This document shows, in pieces, positions 26,314 to 35,528 of a DNA stretch of 64,000 nt (its first letter is position 1; each line of letters opens with the position of its first letter). The position numbers and the translations under genes were made by a program. Origin of the DNA: an uncultured Bacteroidales bacterium (lineage in GTDB: Bacteria; Bacteroidota; Bacteroidia; Bacteroidales; UBA932); assembly GCA_934691625.1 (NCBI GenBank), contig CAKUTA010000008.1, positions 27,237-91,236 on the forward strand. The letters are read 5' to 3'. The notes beneath the pieces are model-generated. The model did not search any database. It saw only the letters and a list, made by a program, of their open reading frames with translations, and was not told where the DNA came from.

Positions 26314-27318
26314 TTATTTAACAATTTCCACCCCGTTCAGGTCAATGAGCGTGAACTGGGCACTTCCCTGATATATAGTCAGAATACCTTTCACATTGAT
26401 TGGCGCTCCGCCAAGAATCTGCGGGTCTATCTGAGAATCAGCAAATCTCGAATAACCGCTGGTACGTATCTGGACATCCTTGGAACCCATCTTGAAGTAC
26501 TGGCTGACAGAATATGCGGAAGCATTCCTGGTCAGCTCCGGCTTAAGATCCGTGACCTTACGCCCTGTATTCGTGGCACCGGAATCGAATGCCCCGGAAT
26601 TAAGATAATTAAGGAAGCCCTGCTTGGACATTGCCCATGTGGTCACGCCCCAGGATCTGTCAGAGAAGAAGATGCGGTTATCATTATCCTTTGTGTCCTT
26701 GTTCGGATCAATATAGACAAGCAGGAAAATCTCGTCCCCATAGGTCAGACCGTCAAGCTCCACGTAGCACCCAAGGTTTTCCTCTTTAGAAAGATCTTCC
26801 GCAGAGACCTTCTTCGCCTCCACAGGAGTTCCAAGTTCTCCTCTGAACACATGCGTGTCAATCAGATACTGAACTTCGATATAAGAAGTCTCATAAGAAC
26901 CTGTATTATCTTCATATCCGAGCTGGATCATTCCATTATATGCACCGAGAGTAAGGCCGCTGCATTTTACATATACCCACTGGCCAAGCTTATAATCATT
27001 GTAAAGTCCGGTCTTTCCCAGTTTCAGCTCGATGGCGCCGGTGGCATCCTGGATATATATGCTCTTGTAGATATTGCCAGACCGGTCCTCGGAGACCACC
27101 TGACCGCCGATAATGATATCCTGATCGATTTTCAGAGGAGTACCGGATGTGTACATCTTCTTTAGCTCCATAATCGTAGTATTCGGAGTCAATGTCACAG
27201 GCTCATAAATGTCTGCCTTGCCGTAATCTCCGGTGAACACCGGCTCCCACTCGTCACAGGAAACGAGCAGCGCCAATGATGCCGCAGCAATGCCTAACAT
27301 ATTAAATATCTTATTCAT
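26314..27318 (-). CDS. DUF5689 OB-fold lipoprotein
   Basis: The 334-residue lipoprotein (signal ending LLVSC) contains a DUF5689-type region with the OB-fold pattern IGGQVVSEDRSGNIYKSIY, IQDATGAIELKLG, VYVKCSGLTLG. DUF5689 genes commonly follow TonB-dependent receptors that lack a SusD partner, and this one sits 48 bp after such a receptor. It probably acts as the surface-exposed binding partner of the receptor. An OB fold is compatible with nucleic-acid or oligosaccharide binding; the ligand is not known. Confidence 0.75.
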   Translation of the reverse strand: MNKIFNMLGIAAASLALLVSCDEWEPVFTGDYGKADIYEPVTLTPNTTIMELKKMYTSGTPLKIDQDIIIGGQVVSEDRSGNIYKSIYIQDATGAIELKLGKTGLYNDYKLGQWVYVKCSGLTLGAYNGMIQLGYEDNTGSYETSYIEVQYLIDTHVFRGELGTPVEAKKVSAEDLSKEENLGCYVELDGLTYGDEIFLLVYIDPNKDTKDNDNRIFFSDRSWGVTTWAMSKQGFLNYLNSGAFDSGATNTGRKVTDLKPELTRNASAYSVSQYFKMGSKDVQIRTSGYSRFADSQIDPQILGGAPINVKGILTIYQGSAQFTLIDLNGVEIVK

Positions 27319-27366
27319 AACTTATGAATTCATTTAAAATTTGTAAAACTATTATCTCCCGGCAGC

Positions 27367-30267
27367 CTAGAATCTGAAATAGATGTTCAACATGTAGTTG
27401 ATTCCGCTCATATAGAAATACTTGGAATCGAACCTGTAGTAACGCTCCTTGCTGACAGTATTGTCCACGAGACGTGTCTGCTCATAGCCTCCGGTGCGGA
27501 TATCCCTCTTGTTCAGGATATTCTTCACCTGAAGCGAGAAGCCCAGCTGATAGTTCCTCTTTATGTACCATGACTTGCCCACGCTGGCATTGACAAGAAG
27601 AGCGCCCTTGAACTTCTCCTGCGCGGCCATATACTCGATTTCCTCAGAAGTCACCGTGCCGTCAGGGCCGGCGGTAGCCATATCCGTCCTGTATAGAGGA
27701 TTCATGTCCAGATATGCCTTGTCGAACCAGTCAACATCTGCATCCACGAACCAGTAGTTCTTGTTCCATGCCAGCCCGAGGCTCGTAGCAAGCTGCGGAG
27801 TTCCAGAGACATAGTGCTTAACCGTCTTGCCCTCAGCTGTCGGATGGCTTTTCCAGTAAGGAATGGTCACACCATAAGTCTCCTCGACGATAGCGGCGCT
27901 GTTGTCATACGTCTGATACATCTTAGGATTAGACGTATAGACATACTGACCGTAGGAAAGCACGCCCTGAAGGGAAAGGTTCGGAACAGGGAGCGGCACC
28001 TTGAAGCCAAGCTCCATTCCGATATGACGCTCATCCATGCCGCTCATAGCGAAGTTTGTGAACGAGTTCTGCGCATCGTCATAGAAGCTCATCACCTTTG
28101 ACTGGTCCTTGATAGTGGTATAGAAGCCTGTAACACGCACATCATAGCCGGAATTGCTGTATGCATAGTTCAGATCTGCTGTCAATGTCTTGACAGTCTT
28201 CAGATCCGGGACAATGCTGTTTCTTGTTCGCGGAGATATAAATGTCTGGTTAAATGTCGGGGCATCAGCGATATAGGCTGCATCCGCATAAATACGGTGA
28301 CCACCTCTGATCACATAGCTGAGGTTCAGTTTCGCAGCACCTGTAAGGAAATTCTTCACCTCTGACTTACCAAGAGAAGTTATGGCTTCGCCTGTTATAG
28401 GATCATACGTCGTGATAATCTTGCCGTCATACGTCATAGGTTCGCCGTTAGCATCCAGACCAGGGAAAAGTCCCTTCCTCACAAGACCATCTCTCCAGAA
28501 CTTGGAATATCCTATACGTCCTGCCACCGCGGCATCAAGCCCGGCGAATGTGAAACAGCCAGAAGCCCAGGCCTCGGCACGGCGCACATTGGCATAGTAG
28601 TCATAACCGTACTTGTCTCCGGCTTTCAATGTCTGCGCCTTTCCGTTCTTCAGATAGTAATCCAGATCATTCTGGATCATTGTCGGATATGCAGCATAGT
28701 CTCGCTCCGCGAACTGATCAATGTTCACGTAATAGTCTCCGCCAAGAAGGTCGTCCAGAACCTTGTAGTACTCTGTCCTGTTCCACTTATAGGAAAGGCC
28801 GCCGGTCAATGTGAAGAACTTCACCGGATTCCATTTCGCGTTTGCGGCAAGATTCAGGTCCTGCTGGTCGGTACGCCTCTCCTCGATTACATACTTCGAA
28901 CGGTTGCCTGCATCAGTGCTGTTCATGGAGTTAACGGCATAGAGCCTGTCCCAGTTGATATGTGTAATAGAAGGCACATCCATTGTCCATGATTCCTTCG
29001 CCCATGCATACTTCGCCATGTTTACACGGTTGTAGTCCGTGTTCTCCATATAGAAATAGCTAGGCAGATTCCTGTAGTAGTCAGGTCTCGGATCCGGGGC
29101 ATCATACCAGTCAAGGGCCGTATAGCCATTCTTTCCAAAGCGATAAAGCACTGTGGCAGAAGCCTTCAGCTTCTTGGATTCCGGAGTGAAATCATACTTG
29201 AGGATAGCGATAGGCTCGTGGGTCTTCTTCACACGGGCATTGCGCACCTTGCCGTTATAGTAGCCCCAGTTCGAGTTATACATATTGTCCCCCATAAGGT
29301 CATACACCTCCTGGGTGGAACCATTCTGCGCACCCCTCTGTCCTGGAGCAGCCATGAACGTAAAGCCAAGCTTATGCACATCGCCAAACTTCTTCTCCAC
29401 AGAACCGTAGTAGCCGAAAGAACGGTAATACACGCCTTTGATCCAGTCATTTCCACCGAGACGGGCAGAAGCGCTGAAAGCATAGGACCAGCCGTTGTCA
29501 AGCTCGCCCGACGAGTAGGTCATCATCAGTCGCAGCCTGTACAATGCGCTGTTTGTCAGCACGCTGCCTCGCCATCCTGTACGGACTTTCGAAGCCATCG
29601 GATCAATGTTCGTAAGGCCGTTATAGCCACCGAAGCCATAGTCTGAGACCTCCGCACCGTTCACGGTTTCCTTACTGCGGGTAGCCTCGTTAAGGCCGCT
29701 CCACAATGTATAAGGCGTATAGCCAGTAATCGCGTCATTCATCCTCACGCCCGCAAGATAGACATCCTGGGACTCGCTGGAATAGCCGCGAACACGGAAA
29801 CGCACTGAGCTGAAGTTATATCCGGCAATATTATTGAACACATCGTTCTGTCCGAAAAGGATAGTAGGGCTGTCCTGATACCCGGAATCGTCCATATCGA
29901 ACTCAGTAAAGCTGGCGTCATCCACCTCGCCGACCTTACGGGCTGGCGTCAACGACAGCTTGAACATATTCTTCACGTAACCGTCATTGACAGTGACGTT
30001 TACCCTGGACTCCATATAGTCCGGGGTCTGAATTACCAGGTCATAGATTCCATCCTTAAGGGACGGTATCATGAATGTGCCGTCCGGAGCGGTCTTTACG
30101 GTGGCCACTTCCTCCGCACCTGAATAGAGCTTCAGGACAGCTCCATCCACAGCTGCCTTGGAAGACCTGTCCACGACAGTTCCCTTGACACCTCCGGTGT
30201 ATGTCTGTGCAGACATCGCCAGAGTAAGGAACAATGCCGGAATGGCCAAAAGTTGTTTCTTGTTCAT
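27367..30267 (-). CDS. TonB-dependent outer-membrane receptor with CarboxypepD_reg-like domain
   Basis: A 966-residue receptor with signal peptide (cleavage after MSAQ), an N-terminal regulatory-like beta-sandwich (~22-107, GVKGTVVDRSSKAAVDGAV), a plug region (~130-240, with VRGYSSESQDVYLAGVRMND) and a beta-barrel ending in aromatic YFRF. It is not a classic SusC, since no SusD follows; the partner is the DUF5689 lipoprotein. The upstream gene is a secreted EEP-family nuclease-like protein 16 bp away, so the likely cargo is a product of nucleic-acid or phosphodiester breakdown. Cargo identity is inference. Confidence 0.9.
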   Translation of the reverse strand: MNKKQLLAIPALFLTLAMSAQTYTGGVKGTVVDRSSKAAVDGAVLKLYSGAEEVATVKTAPDGTFMIPSLKDGIYDLVIQTPDYMESRVNVTVNDGYVKNMFKLSLTPARKVGEVDDASFTEFDMDDSGYQDSPTILFGQNDVFNNIAGYNFSSVRFRVRGYSSESQDVYLAGVRMNDAITGYTPYTLWSGLNEATRSKETVNGAEVSDYGFGGYNGLTNIDPMASKVRTGWRGSVLTNSALYRLRLMMTYSSGELDNGWSYAFSASARLGGNDWIKGVYYRSFGYYGSVEKKFGDVHKLGFTFMAAPGQRGAQNGSTQEVYDLMGDNMYNSNWGYYNGKVRNARVKKTHEPIAILKYDFTPESKKLKASATVLYRFGKNGYTALDWYDAPDPRPDYYRNLPSYFYMENTDYNRVNMAKYAWAKESWTMDVPSITHINWDRLYAVNSMNSTDAGNRSKYVIEERRTDQQDLNLAANAKWNPVKFFTLTGGLSYKWNRTEYYKVLDDLLGGDYYVNIDQFAERDYAAYPTMIQNDLDYYLKNGKAQTLKAGDKYGYDYYANVRRAEAWASGCFTFAGLDAAVAGRIGYSKFWRDGLVRKGLFPGLDANGEPMTYDGKIITTYDPITGEAITSLGKSEVKNFLTGAAKLNLSYVIRGGHRIYADAAYIADAPTFNQTFISPRTRNSIVPDLKTVKTLTADLNYAYSNSGYDVRVTGFYTTIKDQSKVMSFYDDAQNSFTNFAMSGMDERHIGMELGFKVPLPVPNLSLQGVLSYGQYVYTSNPKMYQTYDNSAAIVEETYGVTIPYWKSHPTAEGKTVKHYVSGTPQLATSLGLAWNKNYWFVDADVDWFDKAYLDMNPLYRTDMATAGPDGTVTSEEIEYMAAQEKFKGALLVNASVGKSWYIKRNYQLGFSLQVKNILNKRDIRTGGYEQTRLVDNTVSKERYYRFDSKYFYMSGINYMLNIYFRF

Positions 30268-30283
30268 ATTGTTATTGGTTGTT

Positions 30284-31357
30284 TTACTGCTTGTTGCTGA
30301 CTATGATATATGTCGGATAATGGTCGCTGTAGCCTCCGATGAACGTGCCGTTGGAGAATGTGCGGAACGGGGTGCCCTTATACTGGCCTTCCTGCTGCAC
30401 CATGAACGGCTGGCTGAACACACGTCCGTAATATTTCTTCTTCACGATAGGCTGTATCCTCAGCTCTCCCTTGGGAGCATTGACCATGGCCTCGTTCACC
30501 AGGATGATATCATAGATATTCCATGTCCCGCGGTATGCGAGGGAGCCGTAGCCTGCCTTTAGCATCGAGAGGAACGGCGAGAAGAAATCGTACTGCCCCA
30601 CTTCGGCAGGGAACTCCTTGCCGTGCATGTACTTGACCATGCTGTCGTCGGTAGGGTTGTCATTCATATCGCCCATGACCATAATCTTTATTCCGGGGTA
30701 CTCCTTCATCAGCTCAATGGAGTGCTCATAGATGATCTCCGCGCCACGACTTCTGAGATCCTGACCTTTTCCTCCGATACGAGACGGAAGATGCGCAACG
30801 AAGAATGCGAACATCTCTCCGTCCAGCTTGCCGCGCACCATCAGGATGTCACGGGTGCGGAAATAGTCCTGTGCCTCCTTGTCCATGGAGAATGTGATGT
30901 CCGTGGAATTGAAGTCAAATGGTATGGACCGGCTTTCCTCCACCGTGAAATATTCCGGTCTGTAGAGCAGTGCGACATCCACACCTCGTCTGTCAGGTCC
31001 GTCGTAATGCACTATCTGGTAGTTTGCAGCCTCGATTTCAGGCTGGTTCACCAGGTCCTCCAGGACATGGCGGTTCTCCACCTCGCTGAGCCCTAGGACT
31101 GCATGGAACGTCTTGTTCTCATCTGCCATAGCCCTGATGACCGTGGCTATGTTATGCAGTTTCTTCTCGTATTTAGGTTCTGTCCACTTGTTCTTGCCTT
31201 CAGGAAGGAACTCATAGTCGTTCTTTCCTTCATCATGATAGGTGTCGAACAAGTTCTCGACGTTGTAGAAGCCGAGGACATAGCGTTTCGGCCCGTCAGC
31301 GTATGCCGATACAGAAATCAGCAGAACCGCCAGAATCGTGTAAAGTATTCTTTTCAT
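30284..31357 (-). CDS. Secreted endonuclease/exonuclease/phosphatase-family protein
   Basis: The start at 31357 (MKRILYTIL) is chosen over 31477 because it gives a signal peptide ending SAYA; the product is 357 residues. EEP motifs are FYNVENLFDT (metal Asn), LGLSEVENR (metal Glu), HLPSRIGGKG, GDMNDNPTDDS and GYSDHYPTY (catalytic His). This branch of the fold is frequent next to TonB receptors and DUF5689 lipoproteins in Bacteroidota. It would act in the periplasm or be exported, cleaving DNA, RNA or another phosphodiester. It is the first gene of a tight run EEP-TonB receptor-DUF5689-M3. Confidence 0.85.
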   Translation of the reverse strand: MKRILYTILAVLLISVSAYADGPKRYVLGFYNVENLFDTYHDEGKNDYEFLPEGKNKWTEPKYEKKLHNIATVIRAMADENKTFHAVLGLSEVENRHVLEDLVNQPEIEAANYQIVHYDGPDRRGVDVALLYRPEYFTVEESRSIPFDFNSTDITFSMDKEAQDYFRTRDILMVRGKLDGEMFAFFVAHLPSRIGGKGQDLRSRGAEIIYEHSIELMKEYPGIKIMVMGDMNDNPTDDSMVKYMHGKEFPAEVGQYDFFSPFLSMLKAGYGSLAYRGTWNIYDIILVNEAMVNAPKGELRIQPIVKKKYYGRVFSQPFMVQQEGQYKGTPFRTFSNGTFIGGYSDHYPTYIIVSNKQ

Positions 31358-31441
31358 TATCAATGTATTTGTTTCTTGTTTCTGCAGGACATCCGGCAGT
31401 CGGCCCGGCTGCTCGTCCATCCGTCCGCCCGAAGGCCTACC

Positions 31442-31517
31442 ATTGATTATCAGTAAGTTACAATTCTCAAAGTCCATAGTGATGGACTTTGAGATTCATA
31501 AGTCATTGATAATCAAT
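31442..31517. repeat. Dispersed nested-hairpin repeat, copy D
   Basis: Outer arms ATTGATTATCA (31442-31452) and TGATAATCAAT (31507-31517) are perfect, as are inner arms TCTCAAAGTCCAT (31465-31477) and ATGGACTTTGAGA (31482-31494). The whole unit is 76 bp, the same length and layout as the copy at 62342-62417. Confidence 0.8.
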
Positions 31518-31547
31518 CTTGGCTCCTTCATACCGCCGTGGATGCCA

Positions 31548-32786
31548 TTACCACCACCAGCCTATGGTCGCAGGATTCTGCGCCTCGACTTTCGCCGCGG
31601 CATCCTCGCCTATCCTCGCCGGAAGGTTGACGAACAGGTCTATGCCCAACTTTTCTTCCAGCTCATCGATGGACATGGAGTATGATGAATCAATGGATGC
31701 GCTGCTATACTCCTTATGGTCAAGCCAGACGGCGCACCCCATATACCCTTGAAATCCGAGAGTCGTCCCGCTCCGCATATAACGAAGAACCGCCTTATAG
31801 TAGGCTGTCGGGATGGTGACTTTTTTCCCGTCGTTGTCCAGGCAATATTTTGTACTGCCCTCTGTCACACAGCCTGTTACCACATAGAGTGTGTCGGACT
31901 TGTTAGCCCAGCTGCGGACTTTCCCCTCAAGATTGGCCCAGATGTCGCCGTTGAAATGGTCCTGAATCTGCGGTGTCATATTCGTACCATAGAAAGTCTG
32001 ACTGTTAGAAGCATAGTCATACAGCCTGTCAGCAGACGGCAGCTGGTGACCTCTTGCACGCCAGCCATCATTACCGGAGCTGAACCCCTTGAAAAGTACC
32101 GGCTGCTTATCACGTGGCAGTTTAGGATCCAATGCCCACGCATCTGTACGCTTAATATTACCACCTATATTCCATTTGCATAGCGGATAAGCCACCCACG
32201 GAGCGACCAGGTTCTCGTAATCCCATGAGAACGAGTAGTTTCTTGTCTTCACCGAGCCCAACGTCATGTCATGCGTGAAGAAACCCCATTTCGTATCCTC
32301 CGGCATAGCAGGAAGCTCCATCCAGCCAGCGGCTGCCATGCCAGTGCCGCCCCCTGGATTATCGCCACCACCAGGATTGTCTCCTCCGCCAGGGTTATCT
32401 CCGCCACCACTCCGTCCGTTCTGCGTCAATGCCAGTTCTGCTTTTCCGGAGGATGTATTCAACGTCAGGACCGCAGTCCTGGATGCCTCCTCCGGATTAG
32501 CCTCCACTTTCAGCTGCACACTAAGCTTGCTTCCAGTACCGCTTTCTGGACTGACCGAGACCCAGCTGACCGCTCCGCCTGACTGGTCCAGGACCGCCAA
32601 TGTCCAGTCGCCAGAAGCCTGCACAGAAAGAAACTGTTGACCGCCAGATGCCGCTACAGGATTTTTCTGGACTTCAATCTTAGGTTCTACCGAATCTGGC
32701 TCATCTCCCTCGCAGGAACACATAAAAGGCACTGACACCAAAAGTGCCAATGCCCATCCCATTATTTGATTCAATGATTTTTTCAC
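31548..32786 (-). CDS. BACON-domain lipoprotein with DNA/RNA non-specific endonuclease domain
   Basis: The 412-residue product uses a GTG start at 32786 and a lipoprotein signal ending FMCSC. Residues ~35-125 form a BACON domain, followed by a flexible linker with three GGGDNP units, then a NUC1/NucA beta-beta-alpha-metal nuclease domain. Its catalytic box is RARGHQLPSADR (243-254), where the usual DRGH reads ARGH, with the catalytic His247 kept; the metal-binding Asn is in the QDHFNGDIWANLE region. This is a surface-anchored nuclease that would cut extracellular DNA and RNA to oligonucleotides. A terminator-like hairpin separates it from the OB-fold lipoprotein upstream. Confidence 0.85.
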   Translation of the reverse strand: MKKSLNQIMGWALALLVSVPFMCSCEGDEPDSVEPKIEVQKNPVAASGGQQFLSVQASGDWTLAVLDQSGGAVSWVSVSPESGTGSKLSVQLKVEANPEEASRTAVLTLNTSSGKAELALTQNGRSGGGDNPGGGDNPGGGDNPGGGTGMAAAGWMELPAMPEDTKWGFFTHDMTLGSVKTRNYSFSWDYENLVAPWVAYPLCKWNIGGNIKRTDAWALDPKLPRDKQPVLFKGFSSGNDGWRARGHQLPSADRLYDYASNSQTFYGTNMTPQIQDHFNGDIWANLEGKVRSWANKSDTLYVVTGCVTEGSTKYCLDNDGKKVTIPTAYYKAVLRYMRSGTTLGFQGYMGCAVWLDHKEYSSASIDSSYSMSIDELEEKLGIDLFVNLPARIGEDAAAKVEAQNPATIGWWW

Positions 32787-32849
32787 TAGAAATCAATATT
32801 TTACATATACATTACATTCCGCCTCTGCCACAGCCGCCTTTAGACGGAC

Positions 32850-32882
32850 AAAGGGCAGCCCAGTATTCCTGGGCACCCTTTT
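32850..32882 (-). terminator. Terminator-like hairpin after the large OB-fold lipoprotein
   Basis: AAAGGG, a two-base bulge and GCCCAG pair across tattc with CTGGGC and CCCTTT. It lies 28 bp past the stop of the gene at 32910, read on the minus strand. The T-tract is clearer on the plus strand, so direction is uncertain. Confidence 0.5.
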
Positions 32883-32909
32883 ATGTCTGATATTTAAGTC
32901 GTTATGGTA

Positions 32910-35270
32910 TTATTCAGAAAGTTTATATAGTTGAATAGCTTTCTGATTTTTGTATGAAGCCGACTTAAAGTATCTGAATCGCTTTTGTCCTGACTGAGTA
33001 TTATATCTCAGAACAGATGTACCTGAAGTCATTATAACTCCGTCCGTAGCATCCAACGTAATTGTATTCAGCTGAGCATCTCCGTAAGAATCCGAATAGT
33101 TCAATTTATTGGAACTTGCTATTCCATAAATGTATTTTCCACTAACAGTCTTAACCGAATATCCACCATCAACAGCTGCAATTACAACCGTTTCGGCAAG
33201 AAGCTCCTCCGTTACATCAATCTCTCCAGAAAGAGGTGTGACAGCAATATTATTACTTACGGCATCAGCTGTCAAAGAGCCTTTCAGAGCCACATTCTCA
33301 TCTTCATTTACAATAAGATATGTGCCGGACCAATCTGCTGGGGCAGTAGTGACCTTAACAAATTTTGCTGATGAAGATGACTTCTTGTTATGTGTAAGCG
33401 TCACAGTATAAGACTTGGTAGCGACTTCAGCTGTCGTGGAAACTGTAAGTTTCACTGTCACATCCTTATCAGTCTCGTTGGCCGCGAACTTCACTGTCAC
33501 AGTGCCGTCACCTTCGCCGGATGCAGGAGAAACTGTATACGCTGCATTGTCAGAAGCGACAGTCCACTTTACATTGCCTTTCACCTCGAATGATGCAGAT
33601 GTCGCGGAAGCCGCTGCGGAAAGCGCATCCTTGCTCACGGAGAATTTCGGAGTAGAGGTATCCTTCTCCAGCTTCTCGCAGTAGCCATTCTTCATCTCCT
33701 TCTCCCCGTTATACTCATCTCTGTATCCGACTACCGTAAGCTTGTCTCCTACCTCTGCGCCAAGTTCCGAGAAAGAAGTATTGGCGGCATCCTTGTCTTT
33801 CTTCACTCCATAGATATATGCCTCACCAGTGGCATCCTTAAGCATCAGATTGCCATAAGTAGTATTCTTGATTTCAGTGATTTCACCTGTCAGCCTATAA
33901 AGCACAGTCTCGCTCTTTTCTGCGGCAAGGAACTCAGCAACAGTAGCGTCCTTGATCTCCAAAGGGGCAGGAGTCTCGCCCTCCGTGAACGAAAGTATCT
34001 GAGCCTTGACCACCTCGTGCTGGCTCTTGCTCTCATAATAATCATACAGACCTGCAAGCTCGACAGTACCGCCATTTTTCACCTTGCTTGACCAGTCAGC
34101 CTTGTTAGCTACGTTATAAACATAAATCTTTCCGGTGGCATCAGTAAGGTCGAAGCTGCAATATGTCGCATTGAAGCCGCTCACTGTACCCTTAAGCTTG
34201 TAGTAGGTAGTCTTGTCGGCCGCTGCAATAAAATCAGCGACAGTCTTGGACTCGGCCTTGCTGTAATCTGTGCCTGGGTCAGGAGTCTCGCCGCCTGTTC
34301 CGAGGTCAATGCCTTTCGAGAAGTCGATGGCAGTGCCAGCGGCTGATGATACGCTGAGGTCGAGGTCATCCATCATATATGCGCTTGCAAGCGTCGCCTT
34401 CACATACACATACAGAGACTTGGTCCCGGCAGGAACAGTGAATGTAGAAGACGCCAGATCCCAGCGCCTGCTCTTGAGTCCATCAGGGAAAGCATATTCC
34501 AAAGCGACCCATTTCTGCCCGTCGTTGCTGACATATACAAGGAACTCTGACGGCACGAATGTATTGTCTTCAGCCTGATACAGATTTCTTTCAGAGCCGA
34601 ATGAAAGGACATAATCAGATTTGCCTTCCGGAAGGGTTATATTCTTCACCTCGAAATAATTATCAGCAGCAAACCAAAGATAGTTCTTTCCAGAGCCGGC
34701 ATAGTCTGAATACTGTCCGTCAGAGACACCTGACGAAGTAGTCCTGGCGGACATCCCAGCAAAGGCATACTCTACGGATGCTATGCCGCTTCCCGTCTCA
34801 TTTTTCCATCCCTCGAATGAATCGAGATAAGTCTTCCATCCGCTGCTCTCCTTCACGGCGAGTTCCTTATCGAAATCATTATGATAGACTATCATCTCAG
34901 CAGCAGATCCATTGCCTTCCTGATTGACAGTCAGCGTCTTGGCATCGAATCCAATGGTGAGCTCAACAGTTCCCTGACGGTCGAAACCTTCATTAGAAAG
35001 CACTGTAACAATAATATCCTGTGCCTTGCCGGAGCCTTTACCGCTGGCAGGTTCTACCGCGATCCAGTCCGCACCCGGCTTGGCTGTCCAGTCCCTGGTG
35101 GCAGTAATCTGGATAGTCTTGCTGTCACTATCCTTTCCGAAATCCAGCGATGACGTAGAAAGCTCGATAGAAGGAGCGCCAGCAGGTTCATTATTCTTAT
35201 CGCCGCAGCTCTGCGCGAACAGCATCGATGCCAATGCGAATGAACCTAAAAACAATGTTCTGAGTCTCAT
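32910..35270 (-). CDS. Multidomain surface lipoprotein: BACON, jelly-roll and two OB-fold (DUF5689-like) domains
   Basis: The 786-residue lipoprotein (signal ending FAQSCG) begins with a BACON domain (~35-120), then a jelly-roll/choice-of-anchor-like domain (~130-310, starting VYHNDFDKE). Two OB-fold modules follow (~335-440 and ~445-545), each with the pattern TYYKLKGTVSG ... FDLTDATGKIYVY or LYRLTGEITE ... LMLKDATGEAYIY. A second BACON-like domain (~550-640) and a C-terminal beta domain ending KAIQLYKLSE complete it. Similar OB modules accompany secreted bacterial nucleases. It has no catalytic motif I can see and probably binds nucleic acid or other polymers at the surface, next to the nuclease gene downstream. 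Confidence 0.75.
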   Translation of the reverse strand: MRLRTLFLGSFALASMLFAQSCGDKNNEPAGAPSIELSTSSLDFGKDSDSKTIQITATRDWTAKPGADWIAVEPASGKGSGKAQDIIVTVLSNEGFDRQGTVELTIGFDAKTLTVNQEGNGSAAEMIVYHNDFDKELAVKESSGWKTYLDSFEGWKNETGSGIASVEYAFAGMSARTTSSGVSDGQYSDYAGSGKNYLWFAADNYFEVKNITLPEGKSDYVLSFGSERNLYQAEDNTFVPSEFLVYVSNDGQKWVALEYAFPDGLKSRRWDLASSTFTVPAGTKSLYVYVKATLASAYMMDDLDLSVSSAAGTAIDFSKGIDLGTGGETPDPGTDYSKAESKTVADFIAAADKTTYYKLKGTVSGFNATYCSFDLTDATGKIYVYNVANKADWSSKVKNGGTVELAGLYDYYESKSQHEVVKAQILSFTEGETPAPLEIKDATVAEFLAAEKSETVLYRLTGEITEIKNTTYGNLMLKDATGEAYIYGVKKDKDAANTSFSELGAEVGDKLTVVGYRDEYNGEKEMKNGYCEKLEKDTSTPKFSVSKDALSAAASATSASFEVKGNVKWTVASDNAAYTVSPASGEGDGTVTVKFAANETDKDVTVKLTVSTTAEVATKSYTVTLTHNKKSSSSAKFVKVTTAPADWSGTYLIVNEDENVALKGSLTADAVSNNIAVTPLSGEIDVTEELLAETVVIAAVDGGYSVKTVSGKYIYGIASSNKLNYSDSYGDAQLNTITLDATDGVIMTSGTSVLRYNTQSGQKRFRYFKSASYKNQKAIQLYKLSE

Positions 35271-35303
35271 ATTACTTTTATTTATGATTATTACTCTTGC
35301 CTA

Positions 35304-35342
35304 TATCTTACAAAGATAGCCAACATCTACGAATTAAACAAC
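35304..35342 (-). promoter_or_regulatory. Promoter of the OB-fold lipoprotein / nuclease cluster
   Basis: The minus strand carries TATCTTTG (complement of 35311-35318), an exact TAnnTTTG, with GTTG about 20 bp further upstream. The predicted start is near 35304, ~34 nt before the ATG. Confidence 0.6.
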
Positions 35343-35528
35343 ATAAATCGTATTACAGTCATCCATCTCGAAATCATAGCCCTGCCAGAATCCGAAAATT
35401 TTCTCAGATCTTAAGGAATTCTGACGCAACTCGCTATAAATCTTTCTTTTATACACTCCACCCGCAACTTATGCAATGCCTTTTCCCGCGATTCAGTTAA
35501 CTTTTCCAAGATTTCCAAAAGTTGCGAT

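Noticed and set aside
32336..32405. Short periodic DNA repeats inside the nuclease gene that look array-like
   Set aside because: They encode the GGGDNP linker in frame; there are no spacers, so this is not a CRISPR array.
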